From Kitasatospora aureofaciens (GTDB lineage Bacteria; Actinomycetota; Actinomycetes; Streptomycetales; Streptomycetaceae): 64,000 nucleotides of DNA. Position 1 is the first letter of the stretch. Every line of letters starts with the position of its first letter. Location: contig JODU01000018.1 of the NCBI GenBank assembly GCA_000720845.1, positions 62,001 through 126,000 on the forward strand, given 5' to 3'. Under the pieces are notes generated by a model, which was not told where the DNA came from, searched no databases, and saw nothing but the letters and a program-made list of their open reading frames with translations. Shown here piece by piece: positions 46,012 to 54,752 of this stretch. The translations under genes were made by a program, and so were the position numbers.

Positions 46012-46728
46012 GTGACCGCACCCTTGACTCCGCCACCGCCGCCGAACGAACGCCCGTCGTACCAGGGCGGGCCGGTGCCGCAGCCCGTCGGCGCACACGC
46101 GGTGGGAGCCGCGCCCGGCGGTTCCCACGACCCTTACGGCCCGCACGGCGAACAGGACGGCCCCGGGATGCTGACCGAAGTGCGACAGGCCGCCGTGACC
46201 GCGGTGGCGGTCGCGCTCTCCGGTGCGCTGCTGGGCGTGCTGTGGTGGAAGCTGGCACCGAGCGTGCCGCTGGTGGGCGAGGTGGTCAACGACAGCTGGG
46301 TCGTCTACCTCAAGGACTCCGAGGGCGAGCAGGCGATCGGCGTCGACGGAACGTTCACGCTGCTCGCGCTGGCGTTCGGGGCGCTCAGCGCGGTCGTGGT
46401 CTTCCTGCTGCGGCGGCGCGGGGGCGTGCCGCTGGTGGTGGCCCTCGGCGTCGGCGGGCTGCTCGGCTCGCTGCTGGCCTGGCGGCTCGGGGTCTGGCTC
46501 GGGCCGACGCAGGACGTGATCGCGCACGCCAAGGACGTGGGCAAAGGGGTGACGTTCTCCGCCCCGCTCAAGCTGGGCGCCAAGGGGGCGCTGCTGGCCT
46601 GGTCGCTCGCGGCGCTGGTGGTCCACCTGGGGCTGACCGGCCTGTTCGGGCCCCGTGACCCGGAGCCCGACCCCTGGCCGGCGCCGGGGCAGTACCCGTC
46701 GGCGCCGCACGGGGACAAGTCGGCCTAG
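46012..46728 (+). CDS. DUF2567 membrane protein
   Basis: 238 aa. A Pro/Gly/His-rich N-terminal tail (about 1-55) precedes four helices, including AAVTAVAVALSGALLGVLWWKLAPSVP and VPLVVALGVGGLLGSLLAWRLGVWLGP, the second resembling DUF2567. Function unknown. GTG 46012 lies 6 nt after CACGAT (46000-46005): likely leaderless. It converges on ybaK; a weak CCTGTC/GACAGG hairpin lies at 46731-46754. Confidence 0.78.
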   Translation: MTAPLTPPPPPNERPSYQGGPVPQPVGAHAVGAAPGGSHDPYGPHGEQDGPGMLTEVRQAAVTAVAVALSGALLGVLWWKLAPSVPLVGEVVNDSWVVYLKDSEGEQAIGVDGTFTLLALAFGALSAVVVFLLRRRGGVPLVVALGVGGLLGSLLAWRLGVWLGPTQDVIAHAKDVGKGVTFSAPLKLGAKGALLAWSLAALVVHLGLTGLFGPRDPEPDPWPAPGQYPSAPHGDKSA

Positions 46729-46769
46729 GACCTGTCCGGCCGGCCGATGACAGGGGGCCTGTCGAGAGG

Positions 46770-47282
46770 TCAGGCGCGGCCGACCGGGGCCAGGACCGCG
46801 TCCGTGAGCCTGGCCAGGTCGCCGGGGGACAGCTCGACCTCCAGGCCGCGGCGGCCCGCCGAGACACAGATCGTGGCGTGCTCCGCGGCCGACGCGTCCA
46901 GGACCGTCGCCAGCCGCTTGCGCTGGCCCAGCGGGGAGATGCCGCCGCGCACGTACCCCGTGGTCCGCTCGGCCAGCGCCGGGTCGGCCATCGCCGCGCG
47001 CTTGCCGCCCACCGCGGCCGCCAGCGCCTTGAGGTCCAGCTGGCCCGCCACCGGCACCACCGCGACCGTCAGGGCGCCGTCGACGTCCGCCACCAGTGTC
47101 TTGAACACCCGCTCCGGCGAGACGCCCATCGCCTCGGCCGCCTCCTCGCCGTACGACGGGTGGGCGGGGTCGTGCTCGTAGGCGTGGACCGTGTACGTCA
47201 CTCCGGCCGCCGTGAGCGCCACCGTGGCGGGCGTGCCGCCCGGCTGCTGCTTCTTCGCCTTGCTCGGCTTGTTCTTCGCCAT
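46770..47282 (-). CDS. ybaK: YbaK-type Cys-tRNA(Pro) deacylase
   Basis: 170 aa. It hydrolyses mischarged Cys-tRNA-Pro. The fold is recognised from TPATVALTAAGVTYTVHAYEHD, the conserved Lys in VFKTLVADVDG, and GYVRGGISPLGQRKRLATVLD. The Lys-rich N terminus is an addition common in actinobacteria. ATG 47282 lies 13 nt after the stop of the Lon-N gene on the same strand, so the two are likely cotranscribed. Confidence 0.92.
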   Translation of the reverse strand: MAKNKPSKAKKQQPGGTPATVALTAAGVTYTVHAYEHDPAHPSYGEEAAEAMGVSPERVFKTLVADVDGALTVAVVPVAGQLDLKALAAAVGGKRAAMADPALAERTTGYVRGGISPLGQRKRLATVLDASAAEHATICVSAGRRGLEVELSPGDLARLTDAVLAPVGRA

Positions 47283-47295
47283 GCGGGCCAGTACC

Positions 47296-48036
47296 TCAGT
47301 TGAGACTCGTCGGGGAGCGCGTCAGTTCCGACGCCGGCAGGGACGGCAGCGTACGGATGATGGAGGTCTCCGAGCGAAGGAGTTTCAGCTCGTCCCGCAG
47401 CCGCGACGCGGTGTCCGGGGCCTGGAGCAGGCGCTGCTTCGTGGGCGTGTCCAGCATCATCGCGGCGGCGACCAGGTAGGAGACCACACCCGGTTCGTCC
47501 GGCAGGTCGGCGCCGGTCGCCAGCGACCGCTCGCGCGCCCCGGCCAGCCGCTTCTGGTACTGCCGGAAGGAGCGCAGCACCCCCTCCGCCAGGGCGCCCG
47601 CCTCGTCGCCGGGCTCCTCGGGCAGCGGATCCAGCTCGGCCGTCAGGAACGGCCCCGAGGCCTCCACCGAGAGCAGCCGCATCCGGGTCGTGCCGGTCGC
47701 CAGCACCTCGAAGGTGCCGTCGGCCCGCTCGCGGATCGTCGCCGCGTCGGCGACGCAGCCCACCTTGTGGAACGCCTTGAGCGGGTCGGTCCCGAAGCCG
47801 GCCGCCGGCCCGCGTTCGAGGGTGGCCGTCGGGTCGGGCAGGCCGGGGGCGGTCTGGGCCACCTCGTGGCCGTCGCGGATCGCCACGACGGCGAACCGGC
47901 GTGGTTCGTCCTCGGAAGTCTTCAGCAACTCGCGCATCATGGCGCGATAGCGCTCCTCGAAGATGTTGAGCGGGAGCACCAGCCCCGGGAACAGGACCGA
48001 GTTCAGGGGGAAGAGGGGGAGCCGGACGGTGGTCAC
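47296..48036 (-). CDS. Lon N-terminal (substrate-binding) domain protein
   Basis: About 246 aa. It begins VRLPLFPLNSVLFPGLVLPLNIFEERYRAMM, the classic Lon N-domain opening, and has no ATPase or protease domain. Stand-alone Lon-N proteins are common in actinobacteria and are presumed to bind unfolded or specific proteins; the function is unknown. GTG 48036 lies 8 nt after TAGGCT (48050-48045), so it is probably leaderless. It is followed 13 nt on by ybaK. Confidence 0.88.
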   Translation of the reverse strand: MTTVRLPLFPLNSVLFPGLVLPLNIFEERYRAMMRELLKTSEDEPRRFAVVAIRDGHEVAQTAPGLPDPTATLERGPAAGFGTDPLKAFHKVGCVADAATIRERADGTFEVLATGTTRMRLLSVEASGPFLTAELDPLPEEPGDEAGALAEGVLRSFRQYQKRLAGARERSLATGADLPDEPGVVSYLVAAAMMLDTPTKQRLLQAPDTASRLRDELKLLRSETSIIRTLPSLPASELTRSPTSLN

Positions 48037-48044
48037 GACGCAGA

Positions 48045-48050
48045 AGCCTA
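48045..48050 (-). promoter_or_regulatory. -10 box for the Lon-N gene
   Basis: TAGGCT on the minus strand, overlapping the TAG stop codon of the upstream gene (48048-48050). The spacing to GTG 48036 fits a leaderless transcript. Confidence 0.55.
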
Positions 48051-49076
48051 ATGGTCGCCGGGGCGGACGCGACCGCCGTGCCCACTTCGCGGCTGTCCCG
48101 GGCCCGCCGTACCGGGCGTGGCGGCCGCTCCGCCCAGGCGGGCACGGACCTCCGCGCGCACCCGCAGGAAGCCGCCGAGCGGGTCGTCCGAGTCCCGGTC
48201 CCACGGGAAGGACGTGACGTACGGGCCGGTCAGCCGCAGCTGCTCGGCCGCCTCCCGGTGGCGGTCCAGGCGTACGAGGGTGTGGGCGAGCAGGTTCCGC
48301 AGCTCCGCCGCCCAGGGATCGGCCGCGGGGTGGGCGGCGGAGAGGGCGATCGCGCGGTCCGCGGCCGCGTCCAGGCGAGGGCGGTGGGCGCGTACGGCGG
48401 TGGGCGTCGGGCAGGTCAGGGCCGCGTGCAGCGGCAGGGCCCGTACGAGCGCGTCCTCGGGGGCGTCCTGAGCGGCCGTCTCCGCGAAGTCCAGGCACTC
48501 GCCCTGGGCGTCCGGCGAGGCGGCGGCCAGGTACTCCAGGGCGGCGACATGGCTGCCGTAGTGGTGCGGGGAGCGCCGGACCGCCTGCTCCCACAGGCGC
48601 TCGAACTCGGCGTGCCCGGCACGCGCGCCCCGCGCGGCGTCCAGCGCGGTCCGCCACGGCACCGGGTCGTCGGGACCGGCGGCGTCGGCGGCGGCGACGA
48701 CCGTGGGGAGCACCTGGCGCAGCAGTTCGGCGCGGGCCGGCGAGTCGTAGTGACGGTGGACCGTCAGACGGGCCGCGACCAGCAGGGCGTCGGGGTCGTC
48801 CGGGGCGGCGGCGCGCCAGGTGTCGAGCCAACCGGAGCGGGAGCGGGCGAAGGCGGCGAGCCGGGTCGCGTAACGGTCGCGGTGGTCCCATTCGGCGTTC
48901 TCGCGGGTACCGGCGAGGAGGACGGCCGCGGGGCCGTGCTCGCCCCGGGCCGCGGCGACGAGGGCGGGGGCGAGGCGGTCGTCGGGGGCGTCGAGGAGCA
49001 CGTCGTCGTCGGGGGCGGGTCGCGGTGACCGGGACCGGGCCCGGGCAGCCGCGGTCCGCAGGAACGCGCGCAGCAT
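48048..49076 (-). CDS. Hypothetical alpha-helical repeat (TPR-like) protein
   Basis: 342 aa. Ala/Arg/Leu-rich, with repeated helix pairs such as RNLLAHTLVRLDRHREAAEQLRLTGPY near the end, which resemble TPR units. No Cys-rich site, signal peptide or membrane helix. I cannot assign a function. ATG 49076 begins MLRAFLRTAAARARSRSP; an upstream region full of repeats separates it from the next gene. Confidence 0.68.
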   Translation of the reverse strand: MLRAFLRTAAARARSRSPRPAPDDDVLLDAPDDRLAPALVAAARGEHGPAAVLLAGTRENAEWDHRDRYATRLAAFARSRSGWLDTWRAAAPDDPDALLVAARLTVHRHYDSPARAELLRQVLPTVVAAADAAGPDDPVPWRTALDAARGARAGHAEFERLWEQAVRRSPHHYGSHVAALEYLAAASPDAQGECLDFAETAAQDAPEDALVRALPLHAALTCPTPTAVRAHRPRLDAAADRAIALSAAHPAADPWAAELRNLLAHTLVRLDRHREAAEQLRLTGPYVTSFPWDRDSDDPLGGFLRVRAEVRARLGGAAATPGTAGPGQPRSGHGGRVRPGDH

Positions 49077-49640
49077 GCCAGTACGACGGCCGAGGGTTCG
49101 GGATGGTTGTGCGGCCCCGGCTCCGCCTTCGGCCGATCGTGGATTCCGGCCCGGACCGCTCCGCGCGGCCCGCGTCGCCGGGTGCGGGCGGCCGTCGCGG
49201 GACCTCCCGCCGTCGGCGGCTTTCCGGCGGCGGGCTGAGGGGGCGCCCGAGAACTGTGCCGAGCACTCCGGGCATGGTGGCCCGGCGCCGTCGCCGCGGC
49301 GGGGCCGGGGACGAGCCTCCGGGTGGCCCCGGAGCGGCGCGGGGGGGTACGGAGTCGGGTCGCCCTCCTGGAGCCGGGGTCCGGTCTTCCGGTGGCGGTC
49401 TCCGGGCCGGTAAGGGCGTGGGACGGGTCTTCGGGGACCGGGGAGTGAGCCTGGCGGGCGTGGGACGGGCCTTCAAGGCTGGGGCCCCGAGCGTGGCGGG
49501 GCGCAGGCAGGCGTTCCCGCCCGGAGTCCGGGCCTGTCCGGTGTGGGTTTCGGGCCGTTCCGGCCGGGCGCCGAGCCGTACCGGGCTCCGGGGCTCGCAC
49601 CGTCGGTGGGGCGGCCCCGGGCGGAGCGGGCGAGTCTCCC
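49077..49640. other. GC-rich spacer without a credible gene
   Basis: Open frames exist on both strands, but none has a ribosome site or a recognisable product. A 19-bp direct repeat with one mismatch occurs at 49414-49432 and 49456-49474 (period 42). The region is both the 3' side of the membrane-associated gene and the upstream region of the TPR-like gene. Confidence 0.55.
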
Positions 49641-49717
49641 CGGGAGCCGGGAGCCGGGAGCCGGGAGCCGGGAGCCGGGAGCCGGGAGCCGGGAGCCGGG
49701 AGCCGGGAGCCGGGAGC
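49641..49717. repeat. 11-copy CGGGAGC heptanucleotide array
   Basis: Eleven perfect tandem copies of the 7-bp unit, 77 bp in all, flanked by degenerate copies. It lies 42 nt past the stop of the membrane-associated gene. Copy number should vary by replication slippage. Confidence 0.95.
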
Positions 49718-49758
49718 CCGGCCTGCGATGGGGGCGAGCCGGGGTCCGCCCGGCCGGG

Positions 49759-51336
49759 TCAGTTGCGGCGGAGCAGGCGGGTGGCGCCCGCTGCCACTGT
49801 GGTCGCCAGGACCCAGCCCAGCAGGACCAGGGCCGTCGACAGCCACTGCCAGCCGTCGTGGAGCTGCCAGAAGCCCGCCTGGCCCAGGTCGATCACCGGG
49901 AGGAGGAGGTCGAGGGCGAAGAGGGCGGGATTCCAGTCCGGGTGTTCGCCGCTCTTGAGCGGAGGCGGCTCCGCTCGGGCGAAGGCGAGGGAGCCTGCCG
50001 CCCACAGCACCGCCATCCAGACCGCGGCCCGGCCCGGCCGGTAGCCGTAGGCGACCGTCCAGTCCTGCGCGTAGCCCACCAGCTTCGCGGCGACCGGCAG
50101 GCTCTCGCGACGCCTGCGGTGCTTGGCGAGCAGCACCTCGCGGGCGTCCTCGTCCTCGCCGCCCGCCCGCAGCACGGCGGCGAGGCGCTCGTACGGCTCC
50201 GGGTGGTACTCGGCGGTCGCGGCGCCCACCCAGCGCAGCCGCTTCTCCAGCGGGAACGGCCCGCGCGGCACCAGGTTCTCGTAGGCGAAGCCGCCCATGT
50301 GCAGCCGGCCGGGGCCCGGCCAGCTGTCCGCCCGGTCCATCAGGTTGACCACCCGCGCCCCCGACAGCACCACCCGCCCGCGCGCCGGACGCTCGCCCAG
50401 GAAGCGCAGCTCGGGCGTCTGCACCCGGCGCAGCGACAGCTCCTGGTCGTCGGTGAAGGTGAACCGGGCGTGCTCCAGGTCCAGCGCGTCGCCGAACCGC
50501 CCGTCGTCGAGCCGCACCCCGCCCTCGCACTCGAAGCGCTGGATGCGGGTGCCCTGCGCGGGGGTGGTGCCGCGCAGCAGCGGGCTGCCCAGGCCCGCCG
50601 GGGTCAGGTACAGCGTGCGTTCCACCGTCAGCTGCGGAGCGTTCAGCGCGTGCCGCGTGTACGGGTTGAGGAGCCGGGCGCCGCGCAGGCTGAGCGAGAC
50701 GCCCACCTGGGCGCTGCGCAGACTCACCTCGCCGTGCGACTCCAGCATCTCGGCCTGGAGGTCCTGCCCGACCGTCATGCCGTCCGCGGCGATGGAACGC
50801 CCGCTGCGGTCCCGGTGCACGATCGCCTGGTTGAGCAGCAGGTCGGTGCCTATCTGCGCGTCGGTGAGCCGGATGCCGCCCGGGAAGCGGGAGCGCGGCA
50901 GATGCAGGTCGCCCTCGGTGTGCAGCCGGGCCGCCTCCAGGCGCGGCACCGCGCAGTCCACCAGCCGCACCGTCGTGAACCGGGTCTCCGGCAGCAGCAC
51001 CTCCCGCTCGAAGCGGCAGCGCCGCAGCTCGACGTAGGGCACCACCGTGCCGCCCGCCAGGTCCATCGTGTCGCTGATCCGCACGCCCACCAGCTGCAGC
51101 GAGGACACCCGGCCCGCGAGCGCCGGCGGACCGTCGAGAAGCAGCCAGCACACGACGCGGGCCCGCACCGTCCGCTCCGGCCCCCACGGACGCCCGCCGT
51201 GCGGGTCGTCGACGAGCGGGTCGCCGCTGCTCAGGTCGTACACGCTGCCGTTGCGGAACGCCTGCCACATGCCGGCCTCGGCCATGGTCAGGTCGTCCGG
51301 CAGCTCTCCGTCACGATGGCCTGCCCCCTCCGTCAT
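49759..51336 (-). CDS. Membrane-associated protein with pentapeptide-like repeats
   Basis: 525 aa. The N-terminal 330 residues contain beta-strand repeats such as LRLTDAQIGTDLLL, VSLRSAQVGVSLSLRGARLL and LDLEHARF, resembling the quadrilateral helix of pentapeptide-like proteins. The C terminus holds two or three membrane helices (AAVWMAVLWAAGSLAFA, WLSTALVLLGWVLATTVAAGATRLL). Orthologues are often labelled membrane-associated oxidoreductase, but no cofactor motif is visible, so I would not assert that. ATG 51336 has GGAGGGAG upstream. It is divergent from hisD. Confidence 0.75.
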   Translation of the reverse strand: MTEGAGHRDGELPDDLTMAEAGMWQAFRNGSVYDLSSGDPLVDDPHGGRPWGPERTVRARVVCWLLLDGPPALAGRVSSLQLVGVRISDTMDLAGGTVVPYVELRRCRFEREVLLPETRFTTVRLVDCAVPRLEAARLHTEGDLHLPRSRFPGGIRLTDAQIGTDLLLNQAIVHRDRSGRSIAADGMTVGQDLQAEMLESHGEVSLRSAQVGVSLSLRGARLLNPYTRHALNAPQLTVERTLYLTPAGLGSPLLRGTTPAQGTRIQRFECEGGVRLDDGRFGDALDLEHARFTFTDDQELSLRRVQTPELRFLGERPARGRVVLSGARVVNLMDRADSWPGPGRLHMGGFAYENLVPRGPFPLEKRLRWVGAATAEYHPEPYERLAAVLRAGGEDEDAREVLLAKHRRRRESLPVAAKLVGYAQDWTVAYGYRPGRAAVWMAVLWAAGSLAFARAEPPPLKSGEHPDWNPALFALDLLLPVIDLGQAGFWQLHDGWQWLSTALVLLGWVLATTVAAGATRLLRRN

Positions 51337-51477
51337 GGTGCTTCACTCCCTCCCCACCTACTCGTCGGTCGCTCACCCTTCGTACAACCGTTCATGCCCA
51401 CTGCGTGACCATCCGAATACTCAAAGTGAGCACGGATCGCGTGAGTTCACCGTGGGCCGTGAGGTCCGTCGCGTTCT

Positions 51478-51494
51478 GTATCAGCCATTGATAC
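51478..51494 (+). promoter_or_regulatory. Palindrome GTATCA-N5-TGATAC upstream of hisD
   Basis: Perfect 6-bp arms in the 199-nt space between divergent genes, centred about 50 nt before the hisD start codon. As hisD looks leaderless, the site would lie just upstream of the -35 region. Candidate operator. Confidence 0.45.
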
Positions 51495-51535
51495 GCGCGG
51501 ACCGTGCCGGACGCGGGTCTGAGAGAATTGGTTCC

Positions 51536-52888
51536 GTGATCTCCCGAATCGATCTGCGCGGCGACGCCCTCCCCGAGGGCCCCGCCCTGCGCGACCTGCT
51601 GCCCCGAGCCGACTTCGACGTCTCGGTCGCCCTGGAGAAGGTGCGTCCGATCTGCGAGGCCGTGCATCATCGCGGTGACGCGGCGCTGATCGACTTCACC
51701 GAGCAGTTCGACGGTGTCCGGCTGGAGCGGGTGCGCGTCCCGGCCGAGGAGCTGACCCGCGCGCTGGAGGGTCTCGACCCGGACGTGCGCGCCGCGCTCG
51801 AGGAGTCCATCCGCCGCGCCCGTCTCGTCCACCGCGAGCAGCGCCGCGGCACCCACACCACGCAGGTGGTGCCCGGCGGGTCGGTCACCGAGAAGTGGGT
51901 GCCGGTCGAGCGGGTCGGGCTCTACGTGCCCGGCGGTCGGTCGGTCTACCCGTCGTCCGTGGTCATGAACGTGGTGCCGGCGCAGGAGGCAGGCGTCGGC
52001 TCGATCGCGCTCGCCTCGCCCGCGCAGGCCGAGTTCGGCGGGATCCCGCACCCCACCATCCTGGCCGCCTGCGCCCTGCTCGGCGTGGACGAGGTGTACG
52101 CGGCCGGCGGCGCCACCGCCGTCGCGATGTTCGCCTACGGCACCGAGTCCTGCCCGCCCGCCAACATGGTCACCGGCCCCGGCAACATCTGGGTCGCCGC
52201 CGCCAAGCGCTTCTTCACCGGGAAGATCGGCATCGACGCCGAGGCGGGTCCGACCGAGATCGCCGTCCTGGCGGACTCCACGGCCGACCCGGTGCACGTC
52301 GCCGCCGACCTGATCAGCCAGGCCGAGCACGACCCGCTGGCCGCCGCCGTCCTGGTCACCGACTCGGTGGAGCTGGCGGACGCGGTGGAGAAGGAACTGC
52401 GGCCGCAGGTCGAGGCGACCAAGCACATCGAGGACCGGATCCTTCCGGCCCTGGCCGGCCGCCAGTCCGCGATCGTCCTCGTCGACGGCCTGGACGAGGG
52501 ACTGCGCGTGGTCGACGCCTACGGCGCCGAGCACCTGGAGATCCAGACCGCCGACGCCGCCGCCGTCGCCGACCGGGTCAAGAACGCCGGCGCGATCTTC
52601 GTCGGCCCCTGGGCGCCCGTCTCGCTCGGTGACTACGCGGCCGGGTCCAACCATGTCCTGCCCACCGGCGGCTGCGCCTGCCACTCCTCGGGCCTGTCCG
52701 TGCAGTCCTTCCTGCGCGGCATCCACATCGTCGACTACACGCGCGACGCGCTCGCCGAGGTCGCGCGGCACGTGGTGACGCTGGCGGAGGCGGAGGACCT
52801 GCCCGCGCACGGCGCGGCTGTCAAGGCGCGTTTTGCCGGAGGCGAACCGGACGGGCACAGCGAGTGGAAGGTCCCGGAGAGCAAGTGA
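51536..52888 (+). CDS. hisD: Histidinol dehydrogenase
   Basis: 450 aa. It catalyses the last two oxidations from L-histidinol to L-histidine with NAD and zinc. GLYVPGGRSVYPSSVVMN, GPGNIWVAAAKR, AGPTEIAVLAD and the catalytic His in LISQAEHDP are diagnostic. GTG 51536 lies 7 nt after GAGAAT (51523-51528) with no ribosome site, so it is probably leaderless. First gene of the his operon, overlapping hisC by 4 nt. Confidence 0.97.
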   Translation: MISRIDLRGDALPEGPALRDLLPRADFDVSVALEKVRPICEAVHHRGDAALIDFTEQFDGVRLERVRVPAEELTRALEGLDPDVRAALEESIRRARLVHREQRRGTHTTQVVPGGSVTEKWVPVERVGLYVPGGRSVYPSSVVMNVVPAQEAGVGSIALASPAQAEFGGIPHPTILAACALLGVDEVYAAGGATAVAMFAYGTESCPPANMVTGPGNIWVAAAKRFFTGKIGIDAEAGPTEIAVLADSTADPVHVAADLISQAEHDPLAAAVLVTDSVELADAVEKELRPQVEATKHIEDRILPALAGRQSAIVLVDGLDEGLRVVDAYGAEHLEIQTADAAAVADRVKNAGAIFVGPWAPVSLGDYAAGSNHVLPTGGCACHSSGLSVQSFLRGIHIVDYTRDALAEVARHVVTLAEAEDLPAHGAAVKARFAGGEPDGHSEWKVPESK

Positions 52889-53994
52889 CGTTCGGCATCG
52901 ACGATCTCCCCGTACGGGACGAGCTGCGCGGCAAGTCCCCCTACGGCGCGCCCCAGCTGGACGTGCCGGTACGGCTGAACACCAACGAGAATCCCTACCC
53001 GCTGCCCGACGCGCTGGTCGAGCGGATCGCCGAACGGGTCCGCGAGGCCGCCCGCGACCTCAACCGCTACCCCGACCGGGACGCGGTCGAGCTGCGCACG
53101 AGGCTCGCCGAGTACCTGACGAAGACCTCGGGGCACCCCCTGGACGTGAGCAACGTCTGGGCGGCCAACGGCTCCAACGAGGTCATCCAGCAGCTGCTCC
53201 AGACCTTCGGCGGCCCGGGCCGCACCGCGATCGGCTTCGAGCCGTCGTACTCGATGCACGGCCTCATCGCGCGCGGCACCGGTACCGGCTGGATCTCCGG
53301 GCCGCGCCACGAGGACTTCACCATCGACCTGCCCGCCGCCGAGCGGGCGATCGCCGAGCACCGCCCGGACGTCGTCTTCGTCACCACCCCCAACAACCCC
53401 ACCGGCAACGCGGTCCCGGCCGAGACGGTCCTCGCCCTGTACGAGGCGGCCCAGGCGGCGAAGCCGTCCATGGTCGTGGTGGACGAGGCGTACATCGAGT
53501 TCAGCCACGGCGCCTCGCTGCTGCCGCTGCTGGAGGGCCGGCCGAACCTGGTCGTCTCGCGCACCATGTCGAAGGCGTTCGGCGCGGCCGGCCTGCGCCT
53601 CGGCTACCTCGCCGCGCACCCGGCCGTCGTCGACGCCGTCCAGCTCGTACGGCTGCCGTACCACCTCTCGGCCGTCACCCAGGCGACCGCGCTGGCCGCC
53701 CTGGAGCACACGGACACGCTGCTGAAGTACGTCGAGCAGCTGAAGACCGAGCGGGACCGGCTGGTCGCCGAACTGCGGGCCATCGGCTACGAGGTGACCG
53801 AGTCCGACGCCAACTTCGTCCAGTTCGGGCGGTTCACGGACTCCCACGCGACCTGGCGGAAGATCCTCGACCGGGGCGTCCTGGTCCGGGACAACGGCGT
53901 GCCGGGATGGCTGCGGGTCACCGCCGGCACCCCGGAGGAGAACGACGCGTTCCTCGACGCGGTACGTGAAGTCAAGAAGGAGCAGAACACATGA
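52885..53994 (+). CDS. hisC: Histidinol-phosphate aminotransferase
   Basis: 369 aa, fold type I PLP enzyme. It transfers an amino group from glutamate to imidazole acetol phosphate. The substrate-side NTNENPYPLP, the PNNPTGN motif, VVVDEAYIEF and the PLP lysine in SRTMSKAFGAAGLRLGYL are visible. GTG 52885 has GGAG 5 nt upstream and overlaps the hisD stop; an earlier GTG at 52864 is less likely. Confidence 0.96.
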   Translation: MTFGIDDLPVRDELRGKSPYGAPQLDVPVRLNTNENPYPLPDALVERIAERVREAARDLNRYPDRDAVELRTRLAEYLTKTSGHPLDVSNVWAANGSNEVIQQLLQTFGGPGRTAIGFEPSYSMHGLIARGTGTGWISGPRHEDFTIDLPAAERAIAEHRPDVVFVTTPNNPTGNAVPAETVLALYEAAQAAKPSMVVVDEAYIEFSHGASLLPLLEGRPNLVVSRTMSKAFGAAGLRLGYLAAHPAVVDAVQLVRLPYHLSAVTQATALAALEHTDTLLKYVEQLKTERDRLVAELRAIGYEVTESDANFVQFGRFTDSHATWRKILDRGVLVRDNGVPGWLRVTAGTPEENDAFLDAVREVKKEQNT

Positions 53995-54584
53995 GCCGCG
54001 TGGGACGCGTGGAGCGCACGACCAAGGAGACCTCGGTCCTCGTCGAGATCGACCTCGACGGCACCGGCAAGACCGACATCGCCACCGGCGTCGGCTTCTA
54101 CGACCACATGCTCGACCAGCTCGGCCGGCACGGTCTGTTCGACCTGACCGTGAAGACCGACGGCGACCTGCACATCGACTCCCACCACACCATCGAGGAC
54201 ACCGCCCTCGCGCTGGGCGCCGCCTTCAAGCAGGCCCTCGGCGACAAGGTGGGCATCTACCGCTTCGGCAACTGCACGGTCCCGCTGGACGAATCCCTCG
54301 CCCAGGTCACCGTCGACCTCTCCGGCCGCCCCTACCTCGTGCACACCGAGCCCGAGAACATGGCGCCCATGATCGGCGAGTACGACGTGACGATGACCCG
54401 GCACATCCTGGAGTCCTTCGTCGCCCAGGCCCAGATCGCCCTGCACGTGCACGTGCCCTACGGGCGCAACGCGCACCACATCGTGGAGTGCCAGTTCAAG
54501 GCGCTGGCCAGGGCCCTGCGCTACGCCTCGGAGCGCGACCCCCGGGCGGCCGGCATCCTGCCTTCCACGAAGGGCGCGCTGTAA
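53991..54584 (+). CDS. hisB: Imidazoleglycerol-phosphate dehydratase
   Basis: 197 aa, monofunctional; no phosphatase domain is attached. It dehydrates imidazole glycerol phosphate using a di-manganese site. The metal ligands are in DSHHTIEDTALALG and NAHHIVECQFKALARALR. ATG 53991 overlaps the hisC stop by 4 nt. Confidence 0.97.
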   Translation: MSRVGRVERTTKETSVLVEIDLDGTGKTDIATGVGFYDHMLDQLGRHGLFDLTVKTDGDLHIDSHHTIEDTALALGAAFKQALGDKVGIYRFGNCTVPLDESLAQVTVDLSGRPYLVHTEPENMAPMIGEYDVTMTRHILESFVAQAQIALHVHVPYGRNAHHIVECQFKALARALRYASERDPRAAGILPSTKGAL

Positions 54585-54587
54585 CCG

Positions 54588-54752
54588 ATGAACGGTACGT
54601 CCACCGCACTGATCGTCGTCGGACTCTTCCTCCTCGGCGGCATCTACTCCTTCGCCAAGCAGCAGTTGCCCAAGGGGCTGATCGTGCTGCTCTCCATCGG
54701 CGCCGGCATGTGCCTGCTCGCGGGCGTCCTGAGGCTGGAGGTGTGGAGTTGA
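54588..54752 (+). CDS. 54-residue membrane protein inside the his operon
   Basis: It begins MNGTSTALIVVGLFLLGGIY and contains two hydrophobic helices separated by SFAKQQLPKG. It starts 3 nt after the hisB stop, and its TGA overlaps the TTG start of hisH. That packing makes it a genuine operon member. No family is recognised. It may be tied to histidine or precursor transport, but only position suggests that. Confidence 0.78.
   Translation: MNGTSTALIVVGLFLLGGIYSFAKQQLPKGLIVLLSIGAGMCLLAGVLRLEVWS

Noticed and set aside
49543..49758. Frame encoding repeated GSREPGA units over the heptamer array
   Set aside because: Any 7-bp repeat reads as a repeat peptide in all frames. There is no ribosome site, and the frame continues antisense to the membrane-associated gene.
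49759..51336. Oxidoreductase function for the membrane-associated protein
   Set aside because: No nucleotide, flavin, heme or iron-sulfur motif is visible; the sequence looks like a repeat protein with a membrane anchor.
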